Part shown: one piece after another, positions 26,039 through 34,732 of the stretch
How positions within the stretch are numbered: position 1 is the stretch's first letter
Layout of the letters: the number at the start of each line of letters is the position of its first letter
Assembly: GCF_030219325.1 (NCBI RefSeq)
Contig: NZ_CP126625.1
Location: forward strand, 3,336,857-3,400,856
DNA length: 64,000 nt
Origin: Geothrix sp.
GTDB lineage: Bacteria; Acidobacteriota; Holophagae; Holophagales; Holophagaceae
Direction: 5' to 3'
Made by a program: the position numbers and the translations under genes
Notes under the pieces: generated by a model
The model's database searches: none
What the model was told of the DNA's origin: nothing
The model's input: the letters and a program-made list of their open reading frames with translations, nothing else

Positions 26039-26374
26039 TCAGTCCCCGCCGCAGCAGGGTGAAGGGCTCGGCTCTGACGCGGTGCCACCGGAGCAGCAGT
26101 CCTGCCAGAGGTACTCGGTGAGGGCCCGCAGCACGCCGTAGTCGGCGCGGTAGCGCAGGGTCGTGCCTTCCCGGGCCACCAGGACCAGACCCGCCTCGGC
26201 GAGGGTGGCCAGGTGGTGGCTGAGGGTGGAGGCCGGGATGTCCAGGCGCGTCTGCAGCTCCCCGGCGGGCGTCCCCGCCTCGGGGCCCTGCACCACGCGG
26301 CGCAGGATGGACAGGCGGACCGGGTGCCCGAGGGCCTTCAGTCGCTCTGCCGCCTGCTCCACTTGCCCGGTCAT
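26039..26374 (-). CDS. arsR: ArsR regulator with C-terminal cysteine pairs
   Basis: A 111-residue winged-helix repressor with [17 protein letters not shown] and the recognition helix [17 protein letters not shown]. The canonical N-terminal CxC is missing. Cysteine pairs at C93-C94 and C107-C108 are at the C-terminus, as in Acidithiobacillus-type ArsR with As(III) sites there. GGGAGG precedes the ATG. It lies just before arsM and probably represses that part of the island. Confidence 0.9.
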   Translation of the reverse strand: MTGQVEQAAERLKALGHPVRLSILRRVVQGPEAGTPAGELQTRLDIPASTLSHHLATLAEAGLVLVAREGTTLRYRADYGVLRALTEYLWQDCCSGGTASEPSPSPCCGGD

Positions 26375-26424
26375 GGGTGCCTCCCGACTTAATTCTAAAA
26401 TTATCGAAATAGAACGCAAGGCCT

Positions 26425-26446
26425 AATTTCGATTTTTTTCGAAATT
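26425..26446. promoter_or_regulatory. perfect palindrome, candidate ArsR operator
   Basis: Arms AATTTCGA (26425-26432) and TCGAAATT (26439-26446) are perfect, with six T between. A third half-site, ATCGAAAT, lies at 26403-26410. The stretch 26385-26450 is AT-rich between arsC and arsR, so this is a good operator for an internal arsR-arsM-arsP promoter. Confidence 0.65.
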
Positions 26447-26865
26447 TATGGAGTCCAGCGCCGATCGCGCCCCAAAGCCGCCAGGCGGCGGGCGATCTCA
26501 TCTCGGGCCGTGCGGAAACGGGCGCGCAGATCCTCGGGCCCGAGCTCCGGATCCTCGCTCGCCGGATCCGGGATGGGCCAATGCAGGCGCTCGGCCCGGC
26601 CCAGGAAAGCGGGGCAGACCTCCTCGGCACAGAGGGTGATGACCAAGTCCACGGTGGCGGGGTCGATGTCCGCCACGGATTTGGAGGCATGGGCCGACGC
26701 ATCGATGCCCACCTCGGCCAGGGCCTCGATGGCATACGGGTTCACGCGGCTGGGCCGGCTGCCGGCGCTCTGGATGCGGAAGCCCGGGAACCGCTGGCGG
26801 GCCAGGCCTTCGCCCAGCTGGGAGCGGGCGCTGTTGGCCACGCAGAGGAACAGGATGGATGGCAC
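26446..26865 (-). CDS. arsC: arsenate reductase (low-MW phosphatase family)
   Basis: A 139-residue enzyme that reduces arsenate to arsenite. The P-loop nucleophile motif [15 protein letters not shown] is intact; the second catalytic block is WPIPDPA. Length and cysteine pattern match the thioredoxin- or mycothiol/bacilliredoxin-coupled ArsC group related to low-MW tyrosine phosphatases. GTG start. It is followed by the operator and the second arsR. Confidence 0.92.
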   Translation of the reverse strand: MPSILFLCVANSARSQLGEGLARQRFPGFRIQSAGSRPSRVNPYAIEALAEVGIDASAHASKSVADIDPATVDLVITLCAEEVCPAFLGRAERLHWPIPDPASEDPELGPEDLRARFRTARDEIARRLAALGRDRRWTP

Positions 26866-26874
26866 GGTCTCCCC

Positions 26875-27357
26875 CTACAGCAGCAGTTCCCAGAAACCCA
26901 CGTCGATCCAGCAGTCGAACTTGCGACCGGCTTCGCGCATGTGGGCAGCCTGGCGGAAGCCCAGCTTCTCGTGCAGGCGGACGCTGGCCTCGTTGGGCAG
27001 GGCCAGGCCACCCAGCACCAGGTGGAAACCCCGCCGACGCAGTTCGTCGAGGAGGGCCTGGTAGAGCGCGGCCCCTCGGCCCCGGCCGCACTGGTCCATG
27101 GCGAAGTAGATGGCCGTCTCCGTCGAGTGGCGGTAGGCGGCCCGGGCCCGCCACACCGAGCTGTAGGCGTAACCCAGCACCCGGCCTTCCTCCTCCCAGA
27201 CGAACCACGGGTAGGCCGCGGTCACCCTCTCGATGCGCGCGGCCATCTCCTCCGCCGTGACCGGCTCCTCCTCGAAGGTGATGGTGGTGTCCCGGATGTA
27301 CGGGTTGTAGATGTCGGCCAGGGCCTGGGCATCCGTCGGTCGCACGGGGCGGATCAT
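26875..27357 (-). CDS. arsN1: ArsN1-like GNAT acetyltransferase
   Basis: A 160-residue GNAT protein of the phosphinothricin acetyltransferase group: start IRPVRPTDAQALADIYNPYI, acetyl-CoA loop QCGRGRGAALYQALLDEL, and HEKLGFRQAAHMREAGRKFDCW. In arsenic clusters this type is ArsN1, which acetylates the arsenical antibiotic arsinothricin. The substrate is inferred from context. Its ATG overlaps the stop of the preceding gene (ATGA). Confidence 0.82.
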   Translation of the reverse strand: MIRPVRPTDAQALADIYNPYIRDTTITFEEEPVTAEEMAARIERVTAAYPWFVWEEEGRVLGYAYSSVWRARAAYRHSTETAIYFAMDQCGRGRGAALYQALLDELRRRGFHLVLGGLALPNEASVRLHEKLGFRQAAHMREAGRKFDCWIDVGFWELLL

Positions 27358-28154
27358 GGCGCTCCCTCCTCAGGTCTGGGCCCCACGTTGTAGGCGATCT
27401 CCCCCACCCGGAAGCGGGCGTAGGGGAAGGGTCCGGCAGGCTCCTGCCAGATGGCGTCCCCTTCCACCATGAGATGGAATCCTTCAAAGCCACCGTACTT
27501 GCGGATGGGTGTGGACCAGGGGTAGTTCAGGTAGGTCTTCCCATCGGCGGACTGGTACCGGTCTTCGGAACGGAAATCCGCCAGGTCGCCCTGGTCATCG
27601 AAGCGCAACACCGCCGCCACGCAGTGGCCCTGGTGATGGAAGGTGCCCTTGAGCGTCCGTCCCGGGCCCTCCTCCCAGCGCACGTCCACCTCCAGCAGGG
27701 CCGCGGGCGCCAGCAGGCAGAGGTCGTTGAAGAAGGTGACCGTCTCGCTCTGGTCCATCTCGGGGCCGCGGGCCTCCACCACCTGGAAGAGGGAAGCCAC
27801 GCGCACCTGCATGGTGGCCGTGGGACCGACGAAGCGATGGAAGCTTTCGAAGGGGATGCCGAAGCGGGAGGCCCTCATCAGGAAGAGCCGCGCGGGATCG
27901 GGCCCGAGAAACGTGTGCTGGTCGACCCGGATCTTCATCCAGCCCGATCCGTGGCTGGGGCGCATCTCGCCACTGAAGCGCACGCGGAAGTTCCGCACCC
28001 GGGGTCGCCCCACCACGCCCACCCGGCGGAGATAGGCCTGCAGCAAGGACGGCAGTCCGGACAACTCCTGCTCGGTGACCAACACCTCGGGTTCCACGCT
28101 CGCCAGACCGCGGGACACCTCGCGTTCGTAGCGCGTGCGGAAGCCCGGTCTCAC
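27354..28154 (-). CDS. DUF6544-like protein in the arsenic operon
   Basis: A 266-residue soluble protein with LPSLLQAYLRRVGVVGRPRVRNFRV and ARGPEMDQSETVTFFNDLC, which resemble the DUF6544 group; function unknown. GTG start 4 bases after acr3, and ATGA overlap with arsN1, so it is a true operon member. A lipid- or hydrophobic-ligand-binding fold is possible. I know of no established arsenic role. Confidence 0.75.
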   Translation of the reverse strand: MRPGFRTRYEREVSRGLASVEPEVLVTEQELSGLPSLLQAYLRRVGVVGRPRVRNFRVRFSGEMRPSHGSGWMKIRVDQHTFLGPDPARLFLMRASRFGIPFESFHRFVGPTATMQVRVASLFQVVEARGPEMDQSETVTFFNDLCLLAPAALLEVDVRWEEGPGRTLKGTFHHQGHCVAAVLRFDDQGDLADFRSEDRYQSADGKTYLNYPWSTPIRKYGGFEGFHLMVEGDAIWQEPAGPFPYARFRVGEIAYNVGPRPEEGAP

Positions 28155-28158
28155 GCCA

Positions 28159-29250
28159 TCACCTCTTGGGTTCCACCGCCGGACAGCAGAGGACGTCCGC
28201 CACGGCCTGCGTCTCCCCGGGGAACCAGCGCTGCCGGAGTCGCAGCGACACGTTCACCAGCCCGATGAGCACCGGCACTTCCACCAGCGGTCCGATGACC
28301 GCCGCGAAGGCCGCGCCATGGCCCAGACCGAAGGTGGCCACGGCCACGGCGATGGCCAACTCGAAGTTGTTGCTGGCGGCCGTGAAGCTCAGCGTGGCGC
28401 TCTGGGGGTAGTCGGCACCGGCGCGCTTCGACAGCCAGAAGCTGGCCAGGAACATCACCAGGAAGTAGACCAGCAGCGGCAGGGCCACCCGCAGCACGTC
28501 CGTGGGCCGGGCCACGATCTGGCGGCCCTGGAGACTGAACATGGCGATGATCGTGAAGAGCAGCGCGATGAGCGTGATGGGGCTGATCTTCGGCACGAAG
28601 ACGCGGTGGTACCAGTCGAGGCCCTTGAGCTTGCCGAGCACCTTCCGCGTGAGGAAGCCGGCGATGAAGGGAATCCCCAGGTAGATGAACACACTGGTGG
28701 CGATCTGCTGGATGGTGATGTCCACCCGCGTGCCCGGCAGGCCCAGCTTGGTGGGCAGCACCGTGATGAAGAGCCAGGCGTACACGCTGAAGAAGAGCAC
28801 CTGGAAGATCGAGTTGAAGGCCACGAGGCCGGCGCAGTACTCGGTATCGCCCTCGGCCAGGTCGTTCCACACGATGACCATGGCGATGCAGCGCGCCAGG
28901 CCGATGAGGATGAGGCCCACCATGAGCTCGGGCCGGTCCCGCAGGAACAGGATGGCCAGGCCCGTCATGAGCAGGGGGCCGATGACCCAGTTCTGCAGCA
29001 GCGACAGGCCCAGCACCTTCCTGTTGCGGAAGACCAGGTGCAGTTCCTCGTAGCGCACCTTGGCCAGGGGCGGATACATCATCACCACGAGGCCGATGGC
29101 CAGGGGCACGCTGGTGGTACCCACGTTCCAGGCGTTCAGGGCCGCGTTGAAGCCCGGCGCGAAGCGGCCCAGCAGGATGCCGGCCGCCATGGCCAGGAAG
29201 ATCCACAGGGTGAGGTAGCGATCCAGGAAAGACAGCCGGCCCGTGGACAT
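28159..29250 (-). CDS. acr3: arsenite efflux transporter Acr3
   Basis: A 363-residue ten-helix membrane transporter that exports arsenite. The essential Cys is in [18 protein letters not shown]; the N-terminus [18 protein letters not shown] and [14 protein letters not shown] are also typical. GGAGGG lies before the ATG. It is the main efflux route of the island. Confidence 0.95.
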   Translation of the reverse strand: MSTGRLSFLDRYLTLWIFLAMAAGILLGRFAPGFNAALNAWNVGTTSVPLAIGLVVMMYPPLAKVRYEELHLVFRNRKVLGLSLLQNWVIGPLLMTGLAILFLRDRPELMVGLILIGLARCIAMVIVWNDLAEGDTEYCAGLVAFNSIFQVLFFSVYAWLFITVLPTKLGLPGTRVDITIQQIATSVFIYLGIPFIAGFLTRKVLGKLKGLDWYHRVFVPKISPITLIALLFTIIAMFSLQGRQIVARPTDVLRVALPLLVYFLVMFLASFWLSKRAGADYPQSATLSFTAASNNFELAIAVAVATFGLGHGAAFAAVIGPLVEVPVLIGLVNVSLRLRQRWFPGETQAVADVLCCPAVEPKR

Positions 29251-29259
29251 CTCACCCTC

Positions 29260-29586
29260 CTAGCGGCAGTCGCAGTCGTCGCCGCAGTCGCCCTTCTCCT
29301 TGCCCTCGGTCTCACAGGCGCAGGCGCCGCCACAGCATCCACCGCCATCGGTCAGGGTGGATTCGGCCAGGGCCATCATGATCGAGTGGGGATCGCCCTT
29401 CACCCGCAGGGCCATGTTCACGGCCTCGATCATGGCCTCCTTGGAGACGCCCAGCTCTTCCAGGCGGGCCTGATGGGCCCGGAAGGCGCGCTCGGCGTTG
29501 GCGCCGATGGCCGCGCCCAGGGCGACGAGGTTGAGGGTGATCTCGCTGAGGCCGGTCTCGAGCTGGGGATCGGTCTGGGTGGTCAT
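29260..29586 (-). CDS. AhpD-like protein with Cys-rich tail
   Basis: A 108-residue protein. Residues 10-75 match the carboxymuconolactone decarboxylase/AhpD helical core (LNLVALGAAIGANAERAFRAHQ), but the AhpD catalytic CxxC is replaced by ANAERAF. The last 30 residues contain seven cysteines (CCGGACAC and DCGDDCDC). This tail could bind As(III) or another soft metal, so it may be a metallochaperone between ArsR and Acr3. CAGGAG precedes the ATG. The role is an inference. Confidence 0.72.
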   Translation of the reverse strand: MTTQTDPQLETGLSEITLNLVALGAAIGANAERAFRAHQARLEELGVSKEAMIEAVNMALRVKGDPHSIMMALAESTLTDGGGCCGGACACETEGKEKGDCGDDCDCR

Positions 29587-29615
29587 GGAAGCTCCTGGTG
29601 GTGGGAAGGGGAAAG

Positions 29616-29993
29616 TCAGGCGGGTTCAGGAACGGGACAGGCGGCCGGATCGCAGGTGACGCAGCGCAGGGCCCGCGCCTGGGCCAGGTCCCTGGCCAGG
29701 TCGGCTTCGGCCGCGGCCATGAGGGGCCACAGGGCCTCCACCATCGGTCGGGCGGCGGCTTCGTCGGCCAGGGCCACATGGACCCAGCGGCCCACCTTCC
29801 GCTCCCGCACCAGGCCGGTACGGCGCAGGGCCGTCAGGTGCTCGGACACGGTGGAGGGGGCCAGCCCCAGCACCTCGGCCACCTCGCAGACGCAGAGCTC
29901 GCCACCCTGCAGGAGGGCGAGGATGCGCAGGCGCACGGGGTGCGCCAGGGCCTTGAGGGTGTCGACGAGGGGCCGGAGGGTGTCTGTCGTCAT
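29616..29993 (-). CDS. arsR: ArsR regulator with canonical CxC motif
   Basis: A 125-residue repressor with LKALAHPVRLRILALLQ, the As(III)-binding GELCVCEVAEV (C34, C36) and recognition helix STVSEHLTALRRTGLV. Extra cysteines are at the C-terminus (CVTCDPAAC). It is the first gene of the island and likely controls acr3 and downstream genes. The upstream region 30000-30040 is AT-rich with an imperfect TTTCTCG / CCGAAA palindrome. Confidence 0.93.
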   Translation of the reverse strand: MTTDTLRPLVDTLKALAHPVRLRILALLQGGELCVCEVAEVLGLAPSTVSEHLTALRRTGLVRERKVGRWVHVALADEAAARPMVEALWPLMAAAEADLARDLAQARALRCVTCDPAACPVPEPA

Positions 29994-30094
29994 TTCTCGT
30001 TTTTCCGAAACATTCCCAGCCTAACCCGAAATACTTCCCCTTGTCATGCCTCAATAGATGAGGTTACCTGATGATACCCCTCCAGGAGCCACCC

Positions 30095-31588
30095 ATGCCG
30101 CGGTCCACCCCCGCCCTTTTGTCGCTGGCCCTCGCCACGGCTCTGCAGGCCCAGAACCCCGCCCGGACCACCCCCCCGCCGCCGTCACCGGTCCCGGTGC
30201 TGGTCAGCTACCCCGACACGCCCGCTGGCAAGCTGCTGAAGGAGATCAAGGAACACGCCGACGTGGTGGCCCGGGTGGAATACCTCGCGGACCAGATCGG
30301 TCCCCGGCTCACCGGCTCCGAGCAGCTGCGCCGGGCCCAGGCCTGGGCCCTGGCCGAGATGAAGAAGCTGGGCGCCGAGAACGTGCACGAGGAGGCCTAC
30401 GACTTCGGCCTGGCCTGGACCCGCGGCGTGGACAGCGCCCGGCTCCTCACCCACAACGGCCTGCGCTTCCGCGTGGACCAGCTGGCCTGGTCGCCGGCCA
30501 CCCGGGGCCCCATCCAGGGCGAGGTGATGCTGGTGGATGCGCGCAACCTCGACGAGCTGCAGGCCTTCAAAGGCCGCCTCCGGGGCCGGATCCTCCTGCG
30601 CACGAACCCCTATGACAAGCGCCCGCCCCTGCCCCGCCGCGACCGGGGCGACATGGCCGCCTTCCAGTCCCAGCAGGCGGCCATGACCCAGTTCCTCCTC
30701 GATGAGGGCGTCGCCGCAGTGCTGCAGATGTCGGGGCGCAGGAACGGCCTGGGCTTCACCACCAGTGGCCCGGGCCGGGACCCCGGGAAGCCGGCCCTGC
30801 CCTCGGCCTACGTGCCCCAGGAGCCCTACAAGATGCTGCTGCGCCAGGTGGCGGGGAAGGAGCCCGTGCGGCTCGAGCTCAGCCTCGGCGGCAGCTTCTC
30901 CGCCAAGCCGGTCCAGGCCTACAACGTGGTGGGCGAGATCCGCGGCACGGAGAAACCCAGTGAGGTGGTCATCATCGGCGGCCACCTGGACAGCTGGGAC
31001 CTTGGCACCGGCGCCACCGACAACGCCACCGGGACCTCGGTCTGCCTCGAGGTCCTGCGCGCCCTGCAGGCCACGGGCCTGAAGCCGAAACGCACCCTGC
31101 GCGTGATCCTCTGGAGCGGCGAGGAGGAGGGCCTGCTGGGCTCCCGGGCCTATGTGGAAGCCCACAAGGCCGAGCTGGACGCCATCCAGGCCGTCCTGGT
31201 CCACGACATGGGCACGGGCATGGTGAGGGGCTTCGACCTCCAGGCCCGAGAGGACGCCCGCGGCCTCATGGCCCAGGCCATCGCCCCGCTGAATGACCTC
31301 GGCGTACGGGAGCTGCCCCTCACCGTCATGAACGGTACGGACCACGCCCCCTTCGATCGAGCTGGGGTTCCGGCTTTCGCCGCCATCCAGGATGCGGTGG
31401 ACTACTTCGAAGGCACCCACCACAGCCAGATGGACTTCCCGGACCACGTGCAGCCCGACCAGCTGGCCCAGGGGGCCCAGGCCATGGCGGTCACCGCCTG
31501 GGAGCTGCTGAACATGGACGCCCGCCTGCCCCACGGCGTGGTGGCGAGGCCCGTCCGGCCCGGCACCGAGGCACCGGCACCCCGCTGA
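30095..31588 (+). CDS. secreted M28 family metallopeptidase
   Basis: A 497-residue protein with a signal peptide (first about 20 residues) and a Pro-rich linker. The zinc site is seen as GGHLDSWDLGTGATDN, WSGEEEGLLGS, HDMGTG and THHSQMD. A PA-like insert lies between residues about 140 and 280. It probably trims peptides in the periplasm or outside. CAGGAG precedes the ATG. It is divergent from the arsenic island. Confidence 0.88.
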   Translation: MPRSTPALLSLALATALQAQNPARTTPPPPSPVPVLVSYPDTPAGKLLKEIKEHADVVARVEYLADQIGPRLTGSEQLRRAQAWALAEMKKLGAENVHEEAYDFGLAWTRGVDSARLLTHNGLRFRVDQLAWSPATRGPIQGEVMLVDARNLDELQAFKGRLRGRILLRTNPYDKRPPLPRRDRGDMAAFQSQQAAMTQFLLDEGVAAVLQMSGRRNGLGFTTSGPGRDPGKPALPSAYVPQEPYKMLLRQVAGKEPVRLELSLGGSFSAKPVQAYNVVGEIRGTEKPSEVVIIGGHLDSWDLGTGATDNATGTSVCLEVLRALQATGLKPKRTLRVILWSGEEEGLLGSRAYVEAHKAELDAIQAVLVHDMGTGMVRGFDLQAREDARGLMAQAIAPLNDLGVRELPLTVMNGTDHAPFDRAGVPAFAAIQDAVDYFEGTHHSQMDFPDHVQPDQLAQGAQAMAVTAWELLNMDARLPHGVVARPVRPGTEAPAPR

Positions 31589-31607
31589 ATCGCAGACGGC
31601 GCGCCGG

Positions 31608-32666
31608 CTACTGCCGGGTCATCTCCGCCCGGGCGAGGCGGGTGAGGTTCGCCAGCGCTTCCGCGGGTCCCATGATCAGGAGCTCGTCCCCCGCCTGGAA
31701 GCGCTCATCGCCGGAGGGGTTGAAGCGGAGCCCCGCGCCCGGATGGACGAGCCCCACGAGCAGGGAGCCCGTGGCATGGCGCAGTCGGGCCTCCCGCAGC
31801 GTCTGCCCCACCAGGGGGCTGCCGGCCGAGATGGTGATCCGCTCCAACCCGAGCTCGAACTGCTCCTGCTGGAGCACGATGTCGAAGAAGCTCATCATCT
31901 CGGGCTTGAGCAGCAGGCCCGCCATGCGCCGTCCGCCGATCTCGTAGGGGCTCACGATGTGGTCGGCGCCCGCGGCCTTCAACTGGCGCTCAGTCCCCAG
32001 TTTCGCGCTGCGGGCCACCACGGGCAGGTCCGGGCGGAGCTGCTTCACCGTGAGGGTCACCAGCACGTTGTCGGCATCCGTGGTCAGGGCGGTGATGAGG
32101 CCCTTGGCTGAGCGGATGCCGGCCCGCTGGAGGATCAGCTCGTCCATGGCGTTGCCGTACAGGATCAGCTCACCGGCAAAGCGGGGGCTGCGGCCCTTGG
32201 TCTCGTCCTGCTCGATGATGACGAAGGACACGCCGGCCTTCTTCAGCTCCCAGGCGGCCTGGAAGCCCATCTTCCCGAAGCCGCAGACGATGACGTGGTC
32301 CTTGAGGTCGTCCAGGCGCTTCTGCATGCGGCGCTCCATGAGATAGCCCCGGAGGTCACCCTCGAGGAGCAGGGCCGTGAGGTTGGAGATGGCATAGGTG
32401 GCCACGCCCAAGCCCACGATGAGGTAGAAGATCGTGAAGAGCTTCGTGCGGGCGTTCACCTCGCCCAGTTCCCGGAAGCCCACGGTGAACAACGTGGTGA
32501 TGGCCATGTAGAAGCTGTCGAGGGTGTTCAGCTTCGACAGGACGTGGTAGCCCAGAGCCCCCGCGAAGATGACCACCAGCAGGAGGATCAGGGCGTACCG
32601 CAGGCGCTTCAGGGGCGCATCCGCGTCATGGTTGGGGACGTAGGGGAAGGGCGTGTGGATCCGCAT
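31608..32666 (-). CDS. two-helix K+ channel with TrkA-N/RCK domain
   Basis: A 352-residue channel. Two membrane helices flank a pore loop with filter TTLFTVGFREL (TVGF in place of TVGYG). The RCK part has the Rossmann loop VIVCGFGKMGFQAAWEL and a C-terminal TrkA-C region. It should admit K+ under ligand or NAD control. The stop codon of the downstream-strand neighbour leaves only one base between genes, so the thioesterase gene is upstream in the same operon. Confidence 0.87.
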   Translation of the reverse strand: MRIHTPFPYVPNHDADAPLKRLRYALILLLVVIFAGALGYHVLSKLNTLDSFYMAITTLFTVGFRELGEVNARTKLFTIFYLIVGLGVATYAISNLTALLLEGDLRGYLMERRMQKRLDDLKDHVIVCGFGKMGFQAAWELKKAGVSFVIIEQDETKGRSPRFAGELILYGNAMDELILQRAGIRSAKGLITALTTDADNVLVTLTVKQLRPDLPVVARSAKLGTERQLKAAGADHIVSPYEIGGRRMAGLLLKPEMMSFFDIVLQQEQFELGLERITISAGSPLVGQTLREARLRHATGSLLVGLVHPGAGLRFNPSGDERFQAGDELLIMGPAEALANLTRLARAEMTRQ

Positions 32667-32667
32667 C

Positions 32668-33108
32668 TCAGCCGATCCCCTGCCGGATGGCGAAGTTCGC
32701 CGTGGCCAGCGTCACCAGGTGGTCGCCGCAGGTGAGGCGGCACTCGAGAATGGCCCCCCGGCCCGAGAAGCGGATGACCTTGCCCTCGGCCCGCACCTCC
32801 CCCTTCGCTGGCTCCAGGTAGCGCACGTGCAGGTCCGACGTGGCGAAGGGCATGGCGCCATCGAAGGCGGTGCTGAGGGCCAGGGCGCTGACCATGTCGG
32901 CCACGGTGGCCAGCACGCCGCCATTCACCGTGCCCCGGGCCCCGTTGATCACCGTCTTGGTCGGGGTCAGGACCATCACGGCCCGGCCCGGATCCACCGA
33001 CTCGATGGTCAGTCCCCAGCCGCTGATGAGCGGCCAGGGATGAAAGCGCGCGCGCAACCGGTCCAGGAGATCCGGCGCCAGGGTCTCGGGGATCTGCGGC
33101 TTGGCCAT
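32668..33108 (-). CDS. PaaI-type hotdog thioesterase
   Basis: A 146-residue hotdog-fold protein with INGARGTVNGGVLATVADMVSALAL and SDLHVRYLEPAKGEVRAEG, typical of acyl-CoA thioesterases of the PaaI/YigI kind. It would cleave acyl-CoA or act on aromatic acyl-CoA. First gene before the K+ channel on the same strand. Confidence 0.85.
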   Translation of the reverse strand: MAKPQIPETLAPDLLDRLRARFHPWPLISGWGLTIESVDPGRAVMVLTPTKTVINGARGTVNGGVLATVADMVSALALSTAFDGAMPFATSDLHVRYLEPAKGEVRAEGKVIRFSGRGAILECRLTCGDHLVTLATANFAIRQGIG

Positions 33109-33216
33109 GGCCCAGGATAGCCGCGGCCCCCTCCGGAAGGGAGGTCACACCGATGGACCCCCTGCTTCACGGCGGCTTCACGCCCCCATGAGCCAATCAG
33201 GACCGGAGGATCACCC

Positions 33217-34221
33217 ATGTCCCTGCGCACGCTCTTTCCCGCTGCCCTTCTGGTCCTGGGTCTGGCCTGCCAGGTCCCAGAGGAGGCGCCGGCGAAACCG
33301 GCTCCGGCGCCCGCTGCCGCGCCGGTCAGGGAGGTGGCGCTCCCGGCCTATACCGCAGAACGCCCGGTATCCGGGGAGTTGAAGAGCATCGGCTCGGACT
33401 CCATGGAACCCCTGATGGCGCTCTGGGGGGACGACTTCAAGAAGTTCCATCCCCGCGTCAGCACCCTCTTCATCTGCAAGGGGTCGGGCACCGCCCCGAA
33501 GGCCCTCATCGACGGCAACGCCCTCATGGGCCACATGAGCCGCGAGATGAACGAGCAGGAGCAGGCGGCCTTCCAGGCCAAGTTCGGCTACGCCCCGACC
33601 CGCATCCCCGTGGCCGTGGATGCCCTGGTGGTCTACGTCAATGCCAACAACCCCATCCGGCAGCTGCGCATGGAGGAGATCGACGCGATCTTCTCCACCA
33701 CGCGCAAAGGCGGCGCGAAGAACGACCTGCTCACCTGGGGCGACCTGGGCCTGAACGGCGACTGGAAGCAGCGGGACATCCAGGCCTACGGGCGGGACGA
33801 GAATTCGGGCACCCGCGCCTTCTTCAAGGAGCACGCGCTGAAGAAGGGCGACTTCAAGCCCACCGTGAAGGCCCTCCTGGACCAGTTCGCCGTGGTGGAG
33901 GCCCCGGCCGTGGATGGCGGCGGCATCAGCTACGGCCCCCTCCAGTACGCCAACCGCATGGTGAAGGGCGTGCCCGTGGCCTCCTTCAAGTCGGACCGGT
34001 TCATCGAGCCCACGCTGGAGACCATCCAGAAGGGGACCTACCCCCTGACCCGCTTCCTCTATATCTACGTGAACAAGGCCCCGGGCAAGGCCCTGGATCC
34101 CACCGTGAGGGAATTCCTCCGCTTCGTGCTGTCGAAGGAAGGCCAGGCCGGCGTGTCCAGCTTCGGTGCCGTGGCCGTGCCCGGCGACTTCGCGCACATG
34201 AGCGTCGGCAAGCTCAACTAG
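33217..34221 (+). CDS. PstS-like phosphate-binding lipoprotein
   Basis: A 334-residue lipoprotein (lipobox LGLAC, Cys at 18; Pro/Ala linker) with a PBP-like phosphate site: GSDSMEPLMALWG, DENSGTRAFFKEH and NNPIRQLRMEEIDAIFS. PstS proteins bind phosphate in the periplasm. No pstC, pstA, pstB or phoU is in the window, so it may be a second binding protein or a sensor. AGGA lies before the ATG. Confidence 0.85.
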   Translation: MSLRTLFPAALLVLGLACQVPEEAPAKPAPAPAAAPVREVALPAYTAERPVSGELKSIGSDSMEPLMALWGDDFKKFHPRVSTLFICKGSGTAPKALIDGNALMGHMSREMNEQEQAAFQAKFGYAPTRIPVAVDALVVYVNANNPIRQLRMEEIDAIFSTTRKGGAKNDLLTWGDLGLNGDWKQRDIQAYGRDENSGTRAFFKEHALKKGDFKPTVKALLDQFAVVEAPAVDGGGISYGPLQYANRMVKGVPVASFKSDRFIEPTLETIQKGTYPLTRFLYIYVNKAPGKALDPTVREFLRFVLSKEGQAGVSSFGAVAVPGDFAHMSVGKLN

Positions 34222-34228
34222 GGGTTCC

Positions 34229-34732
34229 ATGCTCGCCGTCCTGCTTCAGGTGGCTCTGCTCGCCAGCGGCTTGGAGGAGCCCCCACCGCGGTACGTCATG
34301 CTGCTGCCGACCGTCACCAACCCGCCCACCGCCATGGCCGACATCCGCCTGGCCGAGAATGGCCAGACCTTCCCGGTGGCTGCGGGGACCCAGGTCAGCG
34401 CCCGGGTCAAGGGCGACCTGGTGGTGCCGCTCTCCGACCCGGGCCGGACCCAGATCCGCATCGAGATCGTCCTTCCGCTCCTCGCGAAAAATGGCAGGAC
34501 CATCCTCCTGCCCGCGGGCACGCAGCTGGTGGCCCGCGTGCACCTCCTGCGCGGGCAGTTCAGCTTCGTCGGCTTCCTCTTCCTGATCCTGCCCGACGGC
34601 CGCAGCGTGGCCATGCCCGAGGACGCCTTCCGTCTGGGGCCCGGCTCCCTCCTACCGCTCCAGGATGGAGCCCCCGCCCTGCTCACCGTGTGGCGCCCCC
34701 TGCGGGTGGAGGCCTTCGGCCCCGTCAAATGA
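34229..34732 (+). CDS. unknown protein with two 'AGTQ' repeats
   Basis: A 167-residue protein with an N-terminal hydrophobic segment. The blocks AAGTQVSARVKGDL and PAGTQLVARVHLLRG are similar and recall the beta-barrel core of VirB10/TrbI conjugation proteins. There is no other conjugation gene nearby, so this is only a structural resemblance. Starts 7 bases after pstS. Confidence 0.6.
   Translation: MLAVLLQVALLASGLEEPPPRYVMLLPTVTNPPTAMADIRLAENGQTFPVAAGTQVSARVKGDLVVPLSDPGRTQIRIEIVLPLLAKNGRTILLPAGTQLVARVHLLRGQFSFVGFLFLILPDGRSVAMPEDAFRLGPGSLLPLQDGAPALLTVWRPLRVEAFGPVK

Noticed and set aside
28135-30024. 629-residue plus-strand frame over the acr3-arsR region
   Set aside because: Antisense shadow of real ars genes; composition is His/Gln/Arg-rich and no domain is recognisable.
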